Origin: Clostridia bacterium
GTDB taxonomy: Bacteria > Bacillota > DTU025
DNA length: 64,000 nucleotides
Direction: 5' to 3'
Assembly (NCBI GenBank): GCA_034926675.1
Contig: JAYFQW010000010.1
Location: 24,953-88,952 of the forward strand
Shown here: piece by piece, positions 24,550 through 33,730 of the stretch
Layout: each line of letters opens with the position of its first letter
How positions within the stretch are numbered: position 1 is the stretch's first letter
Position numbers and translations under genes: made by a program
Notes under the pieces: generated by a model
The model's database searches: none
Told to the model about the DNA's origin: nothing
What the model saw: the letters and a program-made list of their open reading frames with translations, nothing else

Positions 24550-27396
24550 TTATTCCACCTGCGTGCGCGAATTCCTGCTTGCACCAGCAGGCTGACTGCA
24601 TTTTTCCCCCGTTTCGCGTGATTCAGACTGCCTGGAGAGGGCATTTGCGCGTCGAAGAGCCCGGTACACGGACCTGGCCGCAGCCGTGAGAACCGATGAC
24701 CAACCGGACAGGAACAGCACCAGCACCCAGTCGATAACGGTGAGCTGGCAAGTTCCCAGAAACGCCCTGCCGGCGCCTGTGTGGATTCCGGCTGCCTGCA
24801 GCACCACACTGATGGCTGCCGCAGCAAGGAGGAACCTGTTCGTTCCGAGTCCGATCTCGCTAAGTGCTCGCCGCTCCGATCGGCAATGGAAAACGTAGAT
24901 GAGCTGAGACATCACCAATGTTGAGAAGGCCATGGTCCGTGCGGTCTCAAGATCGTGGCCAAGCCACATGCCCGCAAGGAGATAGCAGCAGATCGTGCAT
25001 ATCCCTATGAACGTGCCCTGGACCATGATCCGGAGCCCCAGCCCACCCGCGAACACTCCTTCATCGGGGCGCCGCGGAGGGCGGGACATAGTATCAGGGT
25101 CAGTGGGATCCGCAGCCAAGGCCATTGCGGGAAGCCCGTCAGTTAGGAGATTCATCCACAGGAGCTGTATCGGGGTAAGGGGCATCGGAAGCCCGCCTAC
25201 CGCTGCAATGAACATGGTGAGCACCTCTCCCACATTGCTTGCCAGTAGATAGCGGATGAACTTCCGGATGTTGTCGTATATTGATCGGCCCTCTTCCACC
25301 GCTGCGATGATCGTGGCGTAATTGTCATCAGACAACACCATCGCAGATGCCTCACGCGCCACATCCGTGCCTGTGCGTCCCATGGCAATTCCGATATCCG
25401 CCTCGCGGATGGCGGGAGCATCGTTCACTCCATCCCCGGTCATGGCCACCACATGCCCACGGGCCTTAAGGGCCCTCACGATCCGGAGTTTGTGCGCAGG
25501 CGCCACCCTTGCGAACACCCCGATGCCGTCAACGATCTGCTCAAGGTCCCTATCGCTCATCTGGTCGAGTTCTTCGCCACACAATACGAGCCGCAGACCT
25601 CCGTCGGACGCCGCACCCGTGGACAGTCCTATCTCCCGCGCCACCGCCTCAGCCGTGGCTGCATGGTCCCCTGTTATCATCACAGTCCTTATCCCTGCCT
25701 GCCGCGCCAAGGCCACAGAGCGAGCGGCCTCCGGTCGAGGCGGGTCCATCATTCCCACCAGCCCTAGGAACACGAGTCGCGCCCCTACGGCAGGCGCCCC
25801 GCCCTGTCCTTCGGATATGAGGTTGCCGGGTGCGTACGCCAGTGCAAGGACTCTCATCGACCGTGACGCCATTGCCGCTGCCCCAGCCGCCACAGTCGCG
25901 TCGAACCTCCGTTCACGGGGTATGCGGCCCACAGCCGCCGCGTCCGCACCTCCCGACGACATCCTGGAATCGCACAGATCGAGGACGACCTGGGGAGCGC
26001 CCTTCACGAAGGTGAATATCCCATCAGGCCCGTCGCACGCAACTGCCATCATTCGCCTCTCCGGCTCGAACGGAATCTCCGCTACTCGCGCGTGCTTACT
26101 GGCGAGCCTCAACAGGTCGCCGCCTCCCTTCCGAGCCAGGGCCAGGAGCGCGCCCTCGGTGGGATCGCCCACCACTTCCCAATGGCCGCGTCCTCCATCC
26201 CTGGTCCACGAAAGGGCGGCATCGTTGCACAGTGCAGCGCACATCAGGAGGTTTCGAAGTGTGGGGTCCGCAGCCGGCTTGATCTCCCTTGCAGCCTGCA
26301 GGAATCGTCCATCCGGCGAATAGCCGGCGCCTGTGACGGTGATCTCGCGCCCTATCAGATCGATGGCAACGGCAGTCATCTCGTTCTGAGTAAGGGTTCC
26401 CGTCTTGTCGGCGCATATCACCGTCGCGCACCCAAGCGCCTCCACTGCGGATAGCTTTCTCACTATCGCCCGCCTTCTGCTCATGCGCTGAACCCCCAGG
26501 GCGAGGCTTACTGTGACTATGGCAGGAAGCCCCTCCGGGATTGCGGCCACTGCGAGGCTCACTCCGGCAAGGAACATGGCATGAGCGGGCTCTCCCCTCG
26601 CCACGCCTATAGCTGCAACTGCGCCACAGATTGCCAGGCACCCTGCAACAAGCCACTTGCCCAGCTGCGCCAGGCGACGCTGGAGTGGCGTATCGCCCTC
26701 TGACGCCTCACTCATCATGCCCGCAATCCTGCCCATCTCCGTGTCCATGCCGGTCGCTGTTGTGATCGCCACACCGCGGCCCCTGGTGAGAACGGTGCCT
26801 GCGTGAACCATGTTGAGCCTCTCCGGCGCAGGCGCCGACTCCCGCATTATCGCACTGGAATCCTTGCGAACAGGCCGGGATTCACCGGTGAGCACCGACT
26901 CGTCCACTTCCACTCCGTGGCATTCCACGAGCCTCGCATCGGCGGGCGCCCGGTCTCCCGAGTTCAGAATCAGGATGTCTCCTGGCACAACATTAGCAGC
27001 GTCGATCACCAAGAGCGCCCCATCCCTCAGCACAGTGGCGTGGGGCGCTGCCAGGCGGCGGAGCGCCGCGAGAGCACGCTCTGCCCGGAACTCCTGGACG
27101 AAGCCAAGAGCAGCATTGAGGATCACAATGGCTAGTATCGCGAATACATCCTGGTATTCCCCGAGATATGCTGACACCGCAGTGGCGCCGAGGAGCACTA
27201 GGACCATGAAGTCCTGGAACTGGCTTACGAGAATCCCTATCACAGACGGGCCACGGGCCATTCTCAGCAGATTTAGGCCGTACGCCGCGAGCCTTTGTGC
27301 TGCATCACGCGAATCCAGGCCATCCGCAACGGATGTTTCCAACTCCCTCTCGACTACCCCAATCGACGCCGAGTGCCACACGGCTTTGTCGGGCAT
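24550..27396 (-). CDS. P-type (P2) Ca2+-transporting ATPase
   Basis: A 948-residue cation pump. In order: N-terminal cation ATPase domain (residues 8-75), first helix pair, actuator domain with LTGES, M4 with PEGLPA (287-292), phosphorylation site DKTGTLTQNE (Asp330), nucleotide domain, hinge MTGDGVNDAPAI, M5 NVGEVLTMFIAA and M6 NLLTDGLPAMALAAD, then M7-M10. The P2A-like ion-site residues suggest Ca2+ export, as in SERCA/YloB, but Mn2+ or Na+/K+ relatives cannot be excluded. YloB is a neighbour of yloC in Bacillus, which fits this location. ATG 27394-27396 follows AGGTGG by eight bases. It is divergent from rqcH. Confidence 0.93.
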   Translation of the reverse strand: MPDKAVWHSASIGVVERELETSVADGLDSRDAAQRLAAYGLNLLRMARGPSVIGILVSQFQDFMVLVLLGATAVSAYLGEYQDVFAILAIVILNAALGFVQEFRAERALAALRRLAAPHATVLRDGALLVIDAANVVPGDILILNSGDRAPADARLVECHGVEVDESVLTGESRPVRKDSSAIMRESAPAPERLNMVHAGTVLTRGRGVAITTATGMDTEMGRIAGMMSEASEGDTPLQRRLAQLGKWLVAGCLAICGAVAAIGVARGEPAHAMFLAGVSLAVAAIPEGLPAIVTVSLALGVQRMSRRRAIVRKLSAVEALGCATVICADKTGTLTQNEMTAVAIDLIGREITVTGAGYSPDGRFLQAAREIKPAADPTLRNLLMCAALCNDAALSWTRDGGRGHWEVVGDPTEGALLALARKGGGDLLRLASKHARVAEIPFEPERRMMAVACDGPDGIFTFVKGAPQVVLDLCDSRMSSGGADAAAVGRIPRERRFDATVAAGAAAMASRSMRVLALAYAPGNLISEGQGGAPAVGARLVFLGLVGMMDPPRPEAARSVALARQAGIRTVMITGDHAATAEAVAREIGLSTGAASDGGLRLVLCGEELDQMSDRDLEQIVDGIGVFARVAPAHKLRIVRALKARGHVVAMTGDGVNDAPAIREADIGIAMGRTGTDVAREASAMVLSDDNYATIIAAVEEGRSIYDNIRKFIRYLLASNVGEVLTMFIAAVGGLPMPLTPIQLLWMNLLTDGLPAMALAADPTDPDTMSRPPRRPDEGVFAGGLGLRIMVQGTFIGICTICCYLLAGMWLGHDLETARTMAFSTLVMSQLIYVFHCRSERRALSEIGLGTNRFLLAAAAISVVLQAAGIHTGAGRAFLGTCQLTVIDWVLVLFLSGWSSVLTAAARSVYRALRRANALSRQSESRETGEKCSQPAGASRNSRTQVE

Positions 27397-27427
27397 TGGC
27401 CTGACCACCTTTCGAAGCAGATCATGT

Positions 27428-27443
27428 CCATAGATTCCTATGG
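27428..27443. promoter_or_regulatory. Dyad CCATAG-N4-CTATGG in the ATPase/rqcH divergent region
   Basis: A perfect 6-bp inverted repeat with a 4-base spacer lies four bases upstream of the rqcH -35 element and 32 bases upstream of the ATPase start. It could be an operator for a dimeric regulator; there is no direct evidence for one. Confidence 0.3.
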
Positions 27444-27447
27444 CCTT

Positions 27448-27477
27448 TTGACCGGGTTCATACGCGGGTGCTATACT
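27448..27477 (+). promoter_or_regulatory. SigA-type promoter of rqcH
   Basis: TTGACC (27448-27453) and TATACT (27472-27477) are separated by 18 bases on the plus strand, 30 bases upstream of the rqcH ATG. This is the best -35/-10 pair I saw in the window. Confidence 0.7.
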
Positions 27478-27506
27478 ATCAACTGCATCGAAAAGGGGTG
27501 TACGCC

Positions 27507-29411
27507 ATGGAGATCGACGGCATCACACTCTCCGCCGCCGTACAGGAGATATCCCGTGAGCTCGCAGGGACCAAGATCGACCGGGTGCAATCGCCCACTC
27601 GCGATTCCATACTGATCTCCGCCGGACGCGGGCGCTCGGGTTCACTCCTGATATCCGCGTCGCCTTCAGGCGCGAGGGCGCACCTGACTATTGCGCCGCC
27701 GTCATCGCTTCCAGAGCCCACCACCTTCTGCATGCTCTTGCGCAAGCATCTGGTGGGTGGAAGGATAGTGGAGGCGAGGCAGGAGGGACTGGACCGCATC
27801 CTCGCGCTGCGAGTGGAAGGCTGGGCTGATTCCGAGCCATCCCAGAACAAGTTGCTTATCGCCGAGATGATGGGGCGACGGTCGAATATGATCCTCACGG
27901 ACATGGATGGCCGCATTCTCGACGCTGTGCACAGAGTGGACCAGTCGGTAAACCGCTACCGGGAGATCCTGCCAGGGGTTCAATACATCCCCCCGCCTCC
28001 CATCGACAGGCCCAGCCCTATGACGGCATCTCGGGAGGAGTTCGCAGCGTCCCTCGCGAGGTTCGCGGGGCGAACCCACACCGGGAGCATTGCGGAAGCC
28101 GTGTGGTCCTCCTACTCGGGGCTGGGGCGCGTGATAGGAGCCGAGCTTGCCTTCAAGGCGGGCCTTGATCCGAAACGGCCGGCAGCAGGGCTGGGCGGCG
28201 CCGAGATCGAGCGCCTCTGGAAGGAGTTCTCCGATTTCTGCTCGCAGGTCAGATCCGGAATGCTGGTGTTCGAAGCCGCGTTCGACAAGGCTGATGGAGC
28301 GGCTATTGCCTTCTGCCCGTGCGGCCTTTCCCACCAGGCGGCGTCTCACCGGATTGAGGCGTTCGGTTCCGCCTGCGCCATGCTGGATTCGTGTTATTCT
28401 GGCGCAGAGGCCAGCGAGAGGCTCGCGGCGCGCAAGCGGACAATTCTTCGCGAAGCAGCAACCCACCTTGAGCGCGCTCGGCGAAAACTTGCCACACAGA
28501 GGGATGAGCTCGCTTCTGCACAGTCCGATGCCTCGCTCCGGCGATCAGGCGAGCTTCTCACCGCGAGCTTGAACATCCTGGGACGCGGCCCCATGGGTCG
28601 AAGTCACGTTCTTCTGGTGGACTACTACGACCCTGACATGCCTGAAGTGGAGATCGAGGTGGATCCCACCATGTCTGCATCACAGAACGCTCAGGCCATC
28701 TTCGCGCGATACGCCAGGTCCCGCCGGGCAATCGAGACTATATCAGCGAACCTAGCCTCGACTGAGAGTGAAGCAGTCTATCTCGAGGGTGTGCATGGCC
28801 TATTGGAGATGGCAGATTCTGAAGAGGAGTTCTCTCAGATTGTGCTTGAGCTTGAGGCTCTCGGGTATGTGGAAGGCGCCGGGGATGCAGCCGGGCGAGC
28901 CGGCGCCAAACGAGGGACCAGAGGATCCAAGGCCGGACGGGGCGGCGCCCGGGGGCGCTCAGGCAGTGTGCGCGCCGCGTCCACTCACATGCCATCCCGA
29001 ATCCAGGCCGAATCGGGCCATGTCATATACGTGGGCAGGAACAATCTCCAGAACGACCAGCTCACAATGAAACTCGCCCGCGATGGCGATCTGTGGTTCC
29101 ATGCTAAGGACGTCTCAGGCTCTCACGTGGTGATAAGGCGTCGAGGCGCAGAGCAGGTTCCTCAGGAAACGATATACGCGGCGGCAATGCTCGCTGCCTA
29201 CTACAGCAGGGCCAGGATGTCATCGAATGCGCCTGTAGACTATACCGAAAAGCGCAATGTGCATAAACCCAGGGGAGCAAGGCCAGGAATGGTCGTGTAT
29301 GAGAACCACAGGACCATATGGGTAACCCCGTCAAGGGAGGAGCTTTCCAAGGCCCTGGGCCTCGGCAGCGGCGGCCTGGCGTGGGAGCATGATGACCCCT
29401 CGCCCAGATAG
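27507..29411 (+). CDS. rqcH: Rqc2/RqcH homologue (NFACT protein, ribosome quality control)
   Basis: A 634-residue NFACT-family protein (often named fibronectin-binding). RqcH binds obstructed 50S subunits and tRNA-Ala and adds alanine tails to stalled peptides. NFACT-N domain at about 1-190 with the conserved Asp-Arg (GLDRI, Asp96-Arg97), a helix-hairpin-helix region, coiled-coil arms around residues 290-420, then a basic Gly/Arg-rich linker (about 460-490) and the NFACT-R domain with DGDLWFHAKDVSGSHVVIR. ATG 27507-27509 follows AAGGGG; the open frame starts 13 codons earlier. It is the only clear plus-strand gene in the window and overlaps capA convergently at its 3' end by 81 bases. Confidence 0.93.
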   Translation: MEIDGITLSAAVQEISRELAGTKIDRVQSPTRDSILISAGRGRSGSLLISASPSGARAHLTIAPPSSLPEPTTFCMLLRKHLVGGRIVEARQEGLDRILALRVEGWADSEPSQNKLLIAEMMGRRSNMILTDMDGRILDAVHRVDQSVNRYREILPGVQYIPPPPIDRPSPMTASREEFAASLARFAGRTHTGSIAEAVWSSYSGLGRVIGAELAFKAGLDPKRPAAGLGGAEIERLWKEFSDFCSQVRSGMLVFEAAFDKADGAAIAFCPCGLSHQAASHRIEAFGSACAMLDSCYSGAEASERLAARKRTILREAATHLERARRKLATQRDELASAQSDASLRRSGELLTASLNILGRGPMGRSHVLLVDYYDPDMPEVEIEVDPTMSASQNAQAIFARYARSRRAIETISANLASTESEAVYLEGVHGLLEMADSEEEFSQIVLELEALGYVEGAGDAAGRAGAKRGTRGSKAGRGGARGRSGSVRAASTHMPSRIQAESGHVIYVGRNNLQNDQLTMKLARDGDLWFHAKDVSGSHVVIRRRGAEQVPQETIYAAAMLAAYYSRARMSSNAPVDYTEKRNVHKPRGARPGMVVYENHRTIWVTPSREELSKALGLGSGGLAWEHDDPSPR

Positions 29412-30464
29412 GTTCAGGATGTCCGTGCCACGGCTTGCGGACCACCTGGAAAGCCTCCATAGAGCTATCCTGGCCGCCCACGCAGTGAGCGGCCGCGGTC
29501 GGCACTCCTCGATCCTCACTGGAACAGCCTCTGCCTGCGAAACCCGGTCGCGGGAGAACGCGACTCGAGCCATCATGCTCTCGACGGTGTCGGGCTTCTT
29601 CTGATCGAACACGAAGTTGCCAAGGGAGTAGAAGATGATCCCGCCGTGGTATACCTCAACGGGCTGCAGTACGTGAGGATGGTGCCCTATTGCCAGGCTT
29701 GCCCCGGCGTCGATGGCTGTGTGCGCAAGGCTCACCTGCCGATCCGCAGGCATGTGGACGTACTCGTCGCCCCAATGGAATGAGACCACCACATGGTCTG
29801 CGATCCTCTTCGCCCTTGCCACATCTTCCGAGACCATCGCGGCGTTGGCCGGCGCCACGCCAGGCTTGTTGACTCCTGCCAGAAAACGCACCGGGTGAGT
29901 GACTGACCAGTATATCTCCGCAAACTCAGAGTACCCGAGGAAGGCGAATGTGATGCCGTTCTTCCTCAGCAACACCGGCCTGCGCGCCTCCCACATATCC
30001 GCCCCGCCTCCGCACCCCGCGATTCCATTCGCCCAGAGCACATCAACAGTATCGGAAAATGCGGATTCGCCGTAATCGAGGATGTGGTTGTTGGCCAGGC
30101 TCACCACGTCAATGCCGGCAGTGGCCAGCTTCTCTCCGAAGCATGGATCCGACCGGAACCATATGCCCTTCCCAGGGATCCGCGCCCCGCTATTGGATAA
30201 CGGTGATTCCAGATTCACGAAAGCAATGTCCGCTGATGAAAGCGTATCCGTCACCGCCGCGAGAGGCCAATCCGTCCCTCGGTCCTTACACACCTTCGCG
30301 ACACCGCGGTCGAACACCACATCCCCGCACGCCACCAGCAGCACATCAGAAGGCTGTGCCGCCGCGGAAGCGAGCATCCTAACCGCCTCACCAGACACGC
30401 CAAGCTCTCCGGCAGCGGCCAGCCTGCTGGCGTCTGTATCACCTGGTCCTCCCGGGACCAGCAA
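29331..30464 (-). CDS. CapA family (poly-gamma-glutamate/metallophosphatase-like) protein, separated from its lipoprotein signal by a stop
   Basis: The open frame of 377 residues encodes a CapA-family calcineurin-like phosphoesterase domain: VACGDVVFDRGV, then VNLESPLS, VSLANNHILDYGE, VVVSFHWGDEY and AIGHHPHVLQPVE. All metal-ligand motifs appear intact. It has no signal peptide of its own. Directly upstream, in the same frame, lies a lipoprotein leader (30477-30605) split off by one TGA at 30477-30479. Any start for this open frame (TTG at 30464 or later codons) lacks a ribosome site, so the gene may be a recent nonsense mutant, or the base could be an assembly error. It ends inside rqcH, antisense. 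CapA proteins are linked to capsule or polyglutamate export, but the substrate here is unknown. Confidence 0.75.
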   Translation of the reverse strand: MLVPGGPGDTDASRLAAAGELGVSGEAVRMLASAAAQPSDVLLVACGDVVFDRGVAKVCKDRGTDWPLAAVTDTLSSADIAFVNLESPLSNSGARIPGKGIWFRSDPCFGEKLATAGIDVVSLANNHILDYGESAFSDTVDVLWANGIAGCGGGADMWEARRPVLLRKNGITFAFLGYSEFAEIYWSVTHPVRFLAGVNKPGVAPANAAMVSEDVARAKRIADHVVVSFHWGDEYVHMPADRQVSLAHTAIDAGASLAIGHHPHVLQPVEVYHGGIIFYSLGNFVFDQKKPDTVESMMARVAFSRDRVSQAEAVPVRIEECRPRPLTAWAARIALWRLSRWSASRGTDILNLSGRGVIMLPRQAAAAEAQGLGKLLP

Positions 30465-30476
30465 GCTCGTAGCGGG

Positions 30477-30605
30477 TCAGGTAGGAGCAGGGCCGTCGCG
30501 AGCTCCGCATCCCGCCATGGAGGCAGCCAGCGCCATTACTGCACAGATCACCAGCCCGGCCAGGCATCTGGAGACCAAGGGCCCAATGCGCCATCGCCGC
30601 AACAC
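30477..30605 (-). pseudogene. Lipoprotein leader of capA, truncated by in-frame TGA
   Basis: From GTG 30603-30605 a 42-codon frame reads MLRRWRIGPLVSRCLAG, a hydrophobic core, then ASMAGC with the lipidation cysteine at residue 33, and stops at TGA 30477-30479. The same frame continues without another stop into the CapA domain, so leader and domain were originally one gene of about 424 codons. A GGGGGAG lies ten bases upstream of the GTG. It starts 32 bases after the purB stop. Confidence 0.7.
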
Positions 30606-30637
30606 CTCTGATCATCTCCCCCGCTCTTGTTGTGGGA

Positions 30638-31930
30638 TCACAGCCCAAACCTTGCAAACACCTCATCCACGCGGGATAAGGCGCGTGTGTAGTCGAAACA
30701 GACTTCGAGCGCCTCATGTGGGATCATCGCAGACACGTGAGGTTCCTCCTCGATGAGCTTTCGGAAATCCATGCGCTCAGCCCACGCTTTCATGGCAGCC
30801 CTCTGCACGATCTCGTAGGCCTGTTCGCGGAGCATCCCCGCGCCCACCAAAGCCAGCAAGACCTCACCCGAGAAGATGAGCCCCCGCGTGAACTCGATGT
30901 TCTCAGCCATCCTATCCGGGCGCACCTCGAGGTTGCGCACTATCCACGTGGTCTTCCTCAGCATGTAGTCGAGGAGTATTGTGGAATCGGGCACGATGAT
31001 CCTCTCCACTGAGGAATGAGAGATGTCCCGCTCATGCCACAGGGCAACGTCCTCCATTGCAGCCATCGCATTGCCGCGCAAGACTCTCGCCAGGCCGGCT
31101 ATTCGCTCGCACAGCACCGGATTCCGCTTGTGCGGCATGGCAGACGATCCCTTCTGCCCGCGGGCGAACGGCTCTGCTGCTTCACCGATTTCGGTCCTCT
31201 GCAGCGACCTTATCTCCGTCGCGAGTTTCTCAAGGGAGCATCCAACGATGGCGATCTGGGCCATGTACTCCGCATGCCTATCACGCTGCAGTATCTGACT
31301 GGATACCCGAGCCGGAGCAAGGCCCATCTTGCCACATACATATGCTTCGATCTCCGGAGGAACATTCGCATACGTGCCGACTGCGCCGGAGATCTTCCCG
31401 ACGCTCACCCCATCTCGCGCCCTGATGAGCCGTTCCCGGTCGCGCTCCAGCTCTGAGAGGTACAACAGGAGTTTGAGCCCGAACGTAGTGGGCTCGGCCT
31501 GCATCCCGTGAGTGCGCCCGATCATCGGGGTATGCTTATGGCGAACTGCCTGCTCCCTCAGAGCATCGATGAGAGAATTGATGTCGGTGATCAGCCCGTC
31601 AGCCGCCTGTCTCATCAGATATGCGAAAGCGGTGTCGACCACGTCTGAAGAGGTCATGCCCAGGTGTATGTATTTCGAGGCGTCTCCCACCTTCTCCGCG
31701 ACGGCGGTGAGAAACGCGATCACGTCGTGATTCACAGTCTCCTCGATTTCCAGCACTCGCTCCACATCGAAGCCCGCGCGCTCCCGGATCTGGGACAACG
31801 CATCACTCGGAATCCTGCCTGAGGCCGCCCATGCCTCACACGCGAGCACCTCGATGGAAAGCCATGTCTCGTATTTCCTCCGGTCGGTCCATAGTTCCCT
31901 CATATCCGGATAGCCGTACCGTTCTATCAT
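30638..31930 (-). CDS. purB: Adenylosuccinate lyase
   Basis: A 430-residue fumarase/aspartase superfamily enzyme that acts twice in purine synthesis (SAICAR to AICAR, adenylosuccinate to AMP). HLGMTSSDVVDTA, the catalytic His141 (GRTHGMQAEPTTFG) and the signature loop GSSAMPHKRNPVLCE with its serines (262-263) are present. The length is normal. It is an unusual neighbour for lgt, lspA and rluD, but the short gaps (38 bases to the rluD-family stop upstream, 32 to the capA leader downstream) suggest one transcript. Confidence 0.95.
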   Translation of the reverse strand: MIERYGYPDMRELWTDRRKYETWLSIEVLACEAWAASGRIPSDALSQIRERAGFDVERVLEIEETVNHDVIAFLTAVAEKVGDASKYIHLGMTSSDVVDTAFAYLMRQAADGLITDINSLIDALREQAVRHKHTPMIGRTHGMQAEPTTFGLKLLLYLSELERDRERLIRARDGVSVGKISGAVGTYANVPPEIEAYVCGKMGLAPARVSSQILQRDRHAEYMAQIAIVGCSLEKLATEIRSLQRTEIGEAAEPFARGQKGSSAMPHKRNPVLCERIAGLARVLRGNAMAAMEDVALWHERDISHSSVERIIVPDSTILLDYMLRKTTWIVRNLEVRPDRMAENIEFTRGLIFSGEVLLALVGAGMLREQAYEIVQRAAMKAWAERMDFRKLIEEEPHVSAMIPHEALEVCFDYTRALSRVDEVFARFGL

Positions 31931-31968
31931 GCGTGTTCAAGCCTCCAATCCAGCCCGCCGAGGGGGCT

Positions 31969-32916
31969 CTACCGAGCTTTCCGCGGCCCGCGAGCTCTCA
32001 GTGCATGGAGGGCGGTTTCCATGTCATCGGGCATCGGGGCCTCGAAGCTCATGTTCTCTCCGGTTCGGGGGTGGACGAACTCGATTCGGAACGCGTGTAG
32101 GGCCTGAGCTCGAAGGCCTAGCTCTCCAACCACTCCGCCGTAGGTCGGATCGCCCGCTACAGGCCTCCCGATGTACTGCATGTGCACCCTTATCTGGTGT
32201 GTTCTGCCAGTCTCCAGTTTCGCCCTTATCAGAGTGTAGTCGCCATACCTCTCCTCAACGTGGAATCGGGTTACTGCCCTCCTCCCGCCTACCGACACGG
32301 TCTGGCGTTTTCTATCCACAGGGCGCCGGGCGATTGGAGCATCCACGACCCCATCGTCTTCAGCCACATTCCCTCTGAGGATGGCCAGGTAATGCCTGCC
32401 AACTCGATGCGCGGCCAGGTCAGCCGCGAGCCCTAAGTGAGCGATGTCGTTTTTCGCTACAAGCATTACGCCAGAAGTATCCCGATCAAGCCGATGCACG
32501 ATCCCCGGCCGCAGCACGCCTCCTATGCCAGACAGGCCAATTCCTGCTCCAAGAAGAGCATTAACAAGGGTTCCAGTCTTGCGGCCAGCTCCTGGATGCA
32601 CAGCCATCCCTCTCGGCTTGTTGATAACCATGATGTCGCCATCTTCGTAGATGATGTCGACATGGATCGCCTGAGGCTCCAGCCAGGCCGGCTCGGGCTT
32701 GGGAGGAGGGATCTCCACCTCGATGCTCTCACCGGGCTTCACCTTGTATGAAGGCTTCTTCTCGATTCTGCCATCGACCCTTACCCTGCCATCCTCGATA
32801 AGCTTCTGCACAAAAGAACGCGAAGGAGCAGCCCGCTCCTTCGCAAGGTACACATCAAGCCTGGATAGCTCGTCGGCCTCGGCCGGCGAGAATGTGAACA
32901 CTTTCTCGGCGTTCAT
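31969..32916 (-). CDS. RluD-family pseudouridine synthase
   Basis: A 315-residue RluA/RluD family protein with an S4 RNA-binding domain (residues about 17-75; VQKLIEDGRVRVDGR) and a pseudouridine synthase domain holding HRLDRDTSGVML with catalytic Asp144, then KLETGRTHQIRVH. The substrate is probably 23S rRNA (RluD-type), by family. The frame opens at 33042, but the first part overlaps lgt; the ATG at 32914-32916 follows the lgt stop and gives the normal start. The order lspA-lgt-rluD resembles the common lspA-rluD pair of Bacillota. Confidence 0.92.
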   Translation of the reverse strand: MNAEKVFTFSPAEADELSRLDVYLAKERAAPSRSFVQKLIEDGRVRVDGRIEKKPSYKVKPGESIEVEIPPPKPEPAWLEPQAIHVDIIYEDGDIMVINKPRGMAVHPGAGRKTGTLVNALLGAGIGLSGIGGVLRPGIVHRLDRDTSGVMLVAKNDIAHLGLAADLAAHRVGRHYLAILRGNVAEDDGVVDAPIARRPVDRKRQTVSVGGRRAVTRFHVEERYGDYTLIRAKLETGRTHQIRVHMQYIGRPVAGDPTYGGVVGELGLRAQALHAFRIEFVHPRTGENMSFEAPMPDDMETALHALRARGPRKAR

Positions 32917-32944
32917 CTCGCCATCTCGTTCCACCACTGCAAAC

Positions 32945-33727
32945 CTATGCCTTGGTGGAAGGCTTCGCCCGATTCGCCCCAGCAGATGGGGTCGAGGAGG
33001 CGCGGGAGTACACGGAGACGACTCCGAATGCGAGTATGCCAAGGATTACGCAGAGCACCTGCGTAGAGGTGAATGGAGCGAAGTAATCCCGCGGGGATTC
33101 CCGCCAGAACTCTACGATAAACCTAGCGACCGAGTAGAAGCCCACGTACAGCCAGAGGATCTCGCCCTCGAACTTCTTCTTTGCCTCGATCGCTAGCAGT
33201 ACGAACAGGATGATGACACTGTAGATTGCCGAATAGATCTGGGTTGGATGGCGCAAGATCCCATCTCCGGCGGCCTTCATAGCCCACGCCACGTGGCTCT
33301 CCACTCCGTAGCAGCACCCGTTCAGTAGGCAGCCAATGCGGACTATGGCGTAACCCAGAGCCACTGCAGGAGCAATCACATCAGCCATGCTGCCGATCTG
33401 CACCTTCTGTTTCTTGCAGTACATGATCCCCACCAGTGCGCCGCCTGCCAGACCGCCGAAGAACGAGAGCCCTCCATCGCGCATATAGAACACGCTGACG
33501 GGACGGGCGGCATACTCTCCGATGTTGAGCAGAACGTACAGGATTCTCGCAAACAAGATCGATCCAATGCATACGAAGAGCGCGAGGTCGATAATATTGT
33601 CTGAGCTGATACCCTTCTTCTTGCCCCGCGATGAGGCGAACAATGTGCCTGCCACGAACGCGAGGGCGAGAGAAAGGCCCCACGAGTAGACCGGAAGCTT
33701 CCAAAGCTTGAACAGAACAGGATACAC
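32945..33727 (-). CDS. lgt: Prolipoprotein diacylglyceryl transferase
   Basis: A 260-residue polytopic membrane enzyme that transfers diacylglycerol to the lipobox cysteine of prolipoproteins. It has seven hydrophobic segments, the conserved block YAIVRIGCLLNGCCYG, RDGGLSFFGGLAGG and a late FWRESPRDY region. It begins with GTG at 33725-33727 after AGGAGGAG and lies three bases from the lspA stop. Lgt and LspA work in sequence on the same substrates, so the pairing makes sense, and the neighbouring CapA leader is one such substrate. Confidence 0.94.
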   Translation of the reverse strand: MYPVLFKLWKLPVYSWGLSLALAFVAGTLFASSRGKKKGISSDNIIDLALFVCIGSILFARILYVLLNIGEYAARPVSVFYMRDGGLSFFGGLAGGALVGIMYCKKQKVQIGSMADVIAPAVALGYAIVRIGCLLNGCCYGVESHVAWAMKAAGDGILRHPTQIYSAIYSVIILFVLLAIEAKKKFEGEILWLYVGFYSVARFIVEFWRESPRDYFAPFTSTQVLCVILGILAFGVVSVYSRASSTPSAGANRAKPSTKA

Positions 33728-33730
33728 TAA

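Noticed and set aside
29331..30605. UGA read as an amino acid (recoding) in capA
   Set aside because: TGA ends many intact genes here (for example spoIIIAG, pilP, sigE neighbours) and no special element was visible; a plain nonsense codon or sequence error is simpler.
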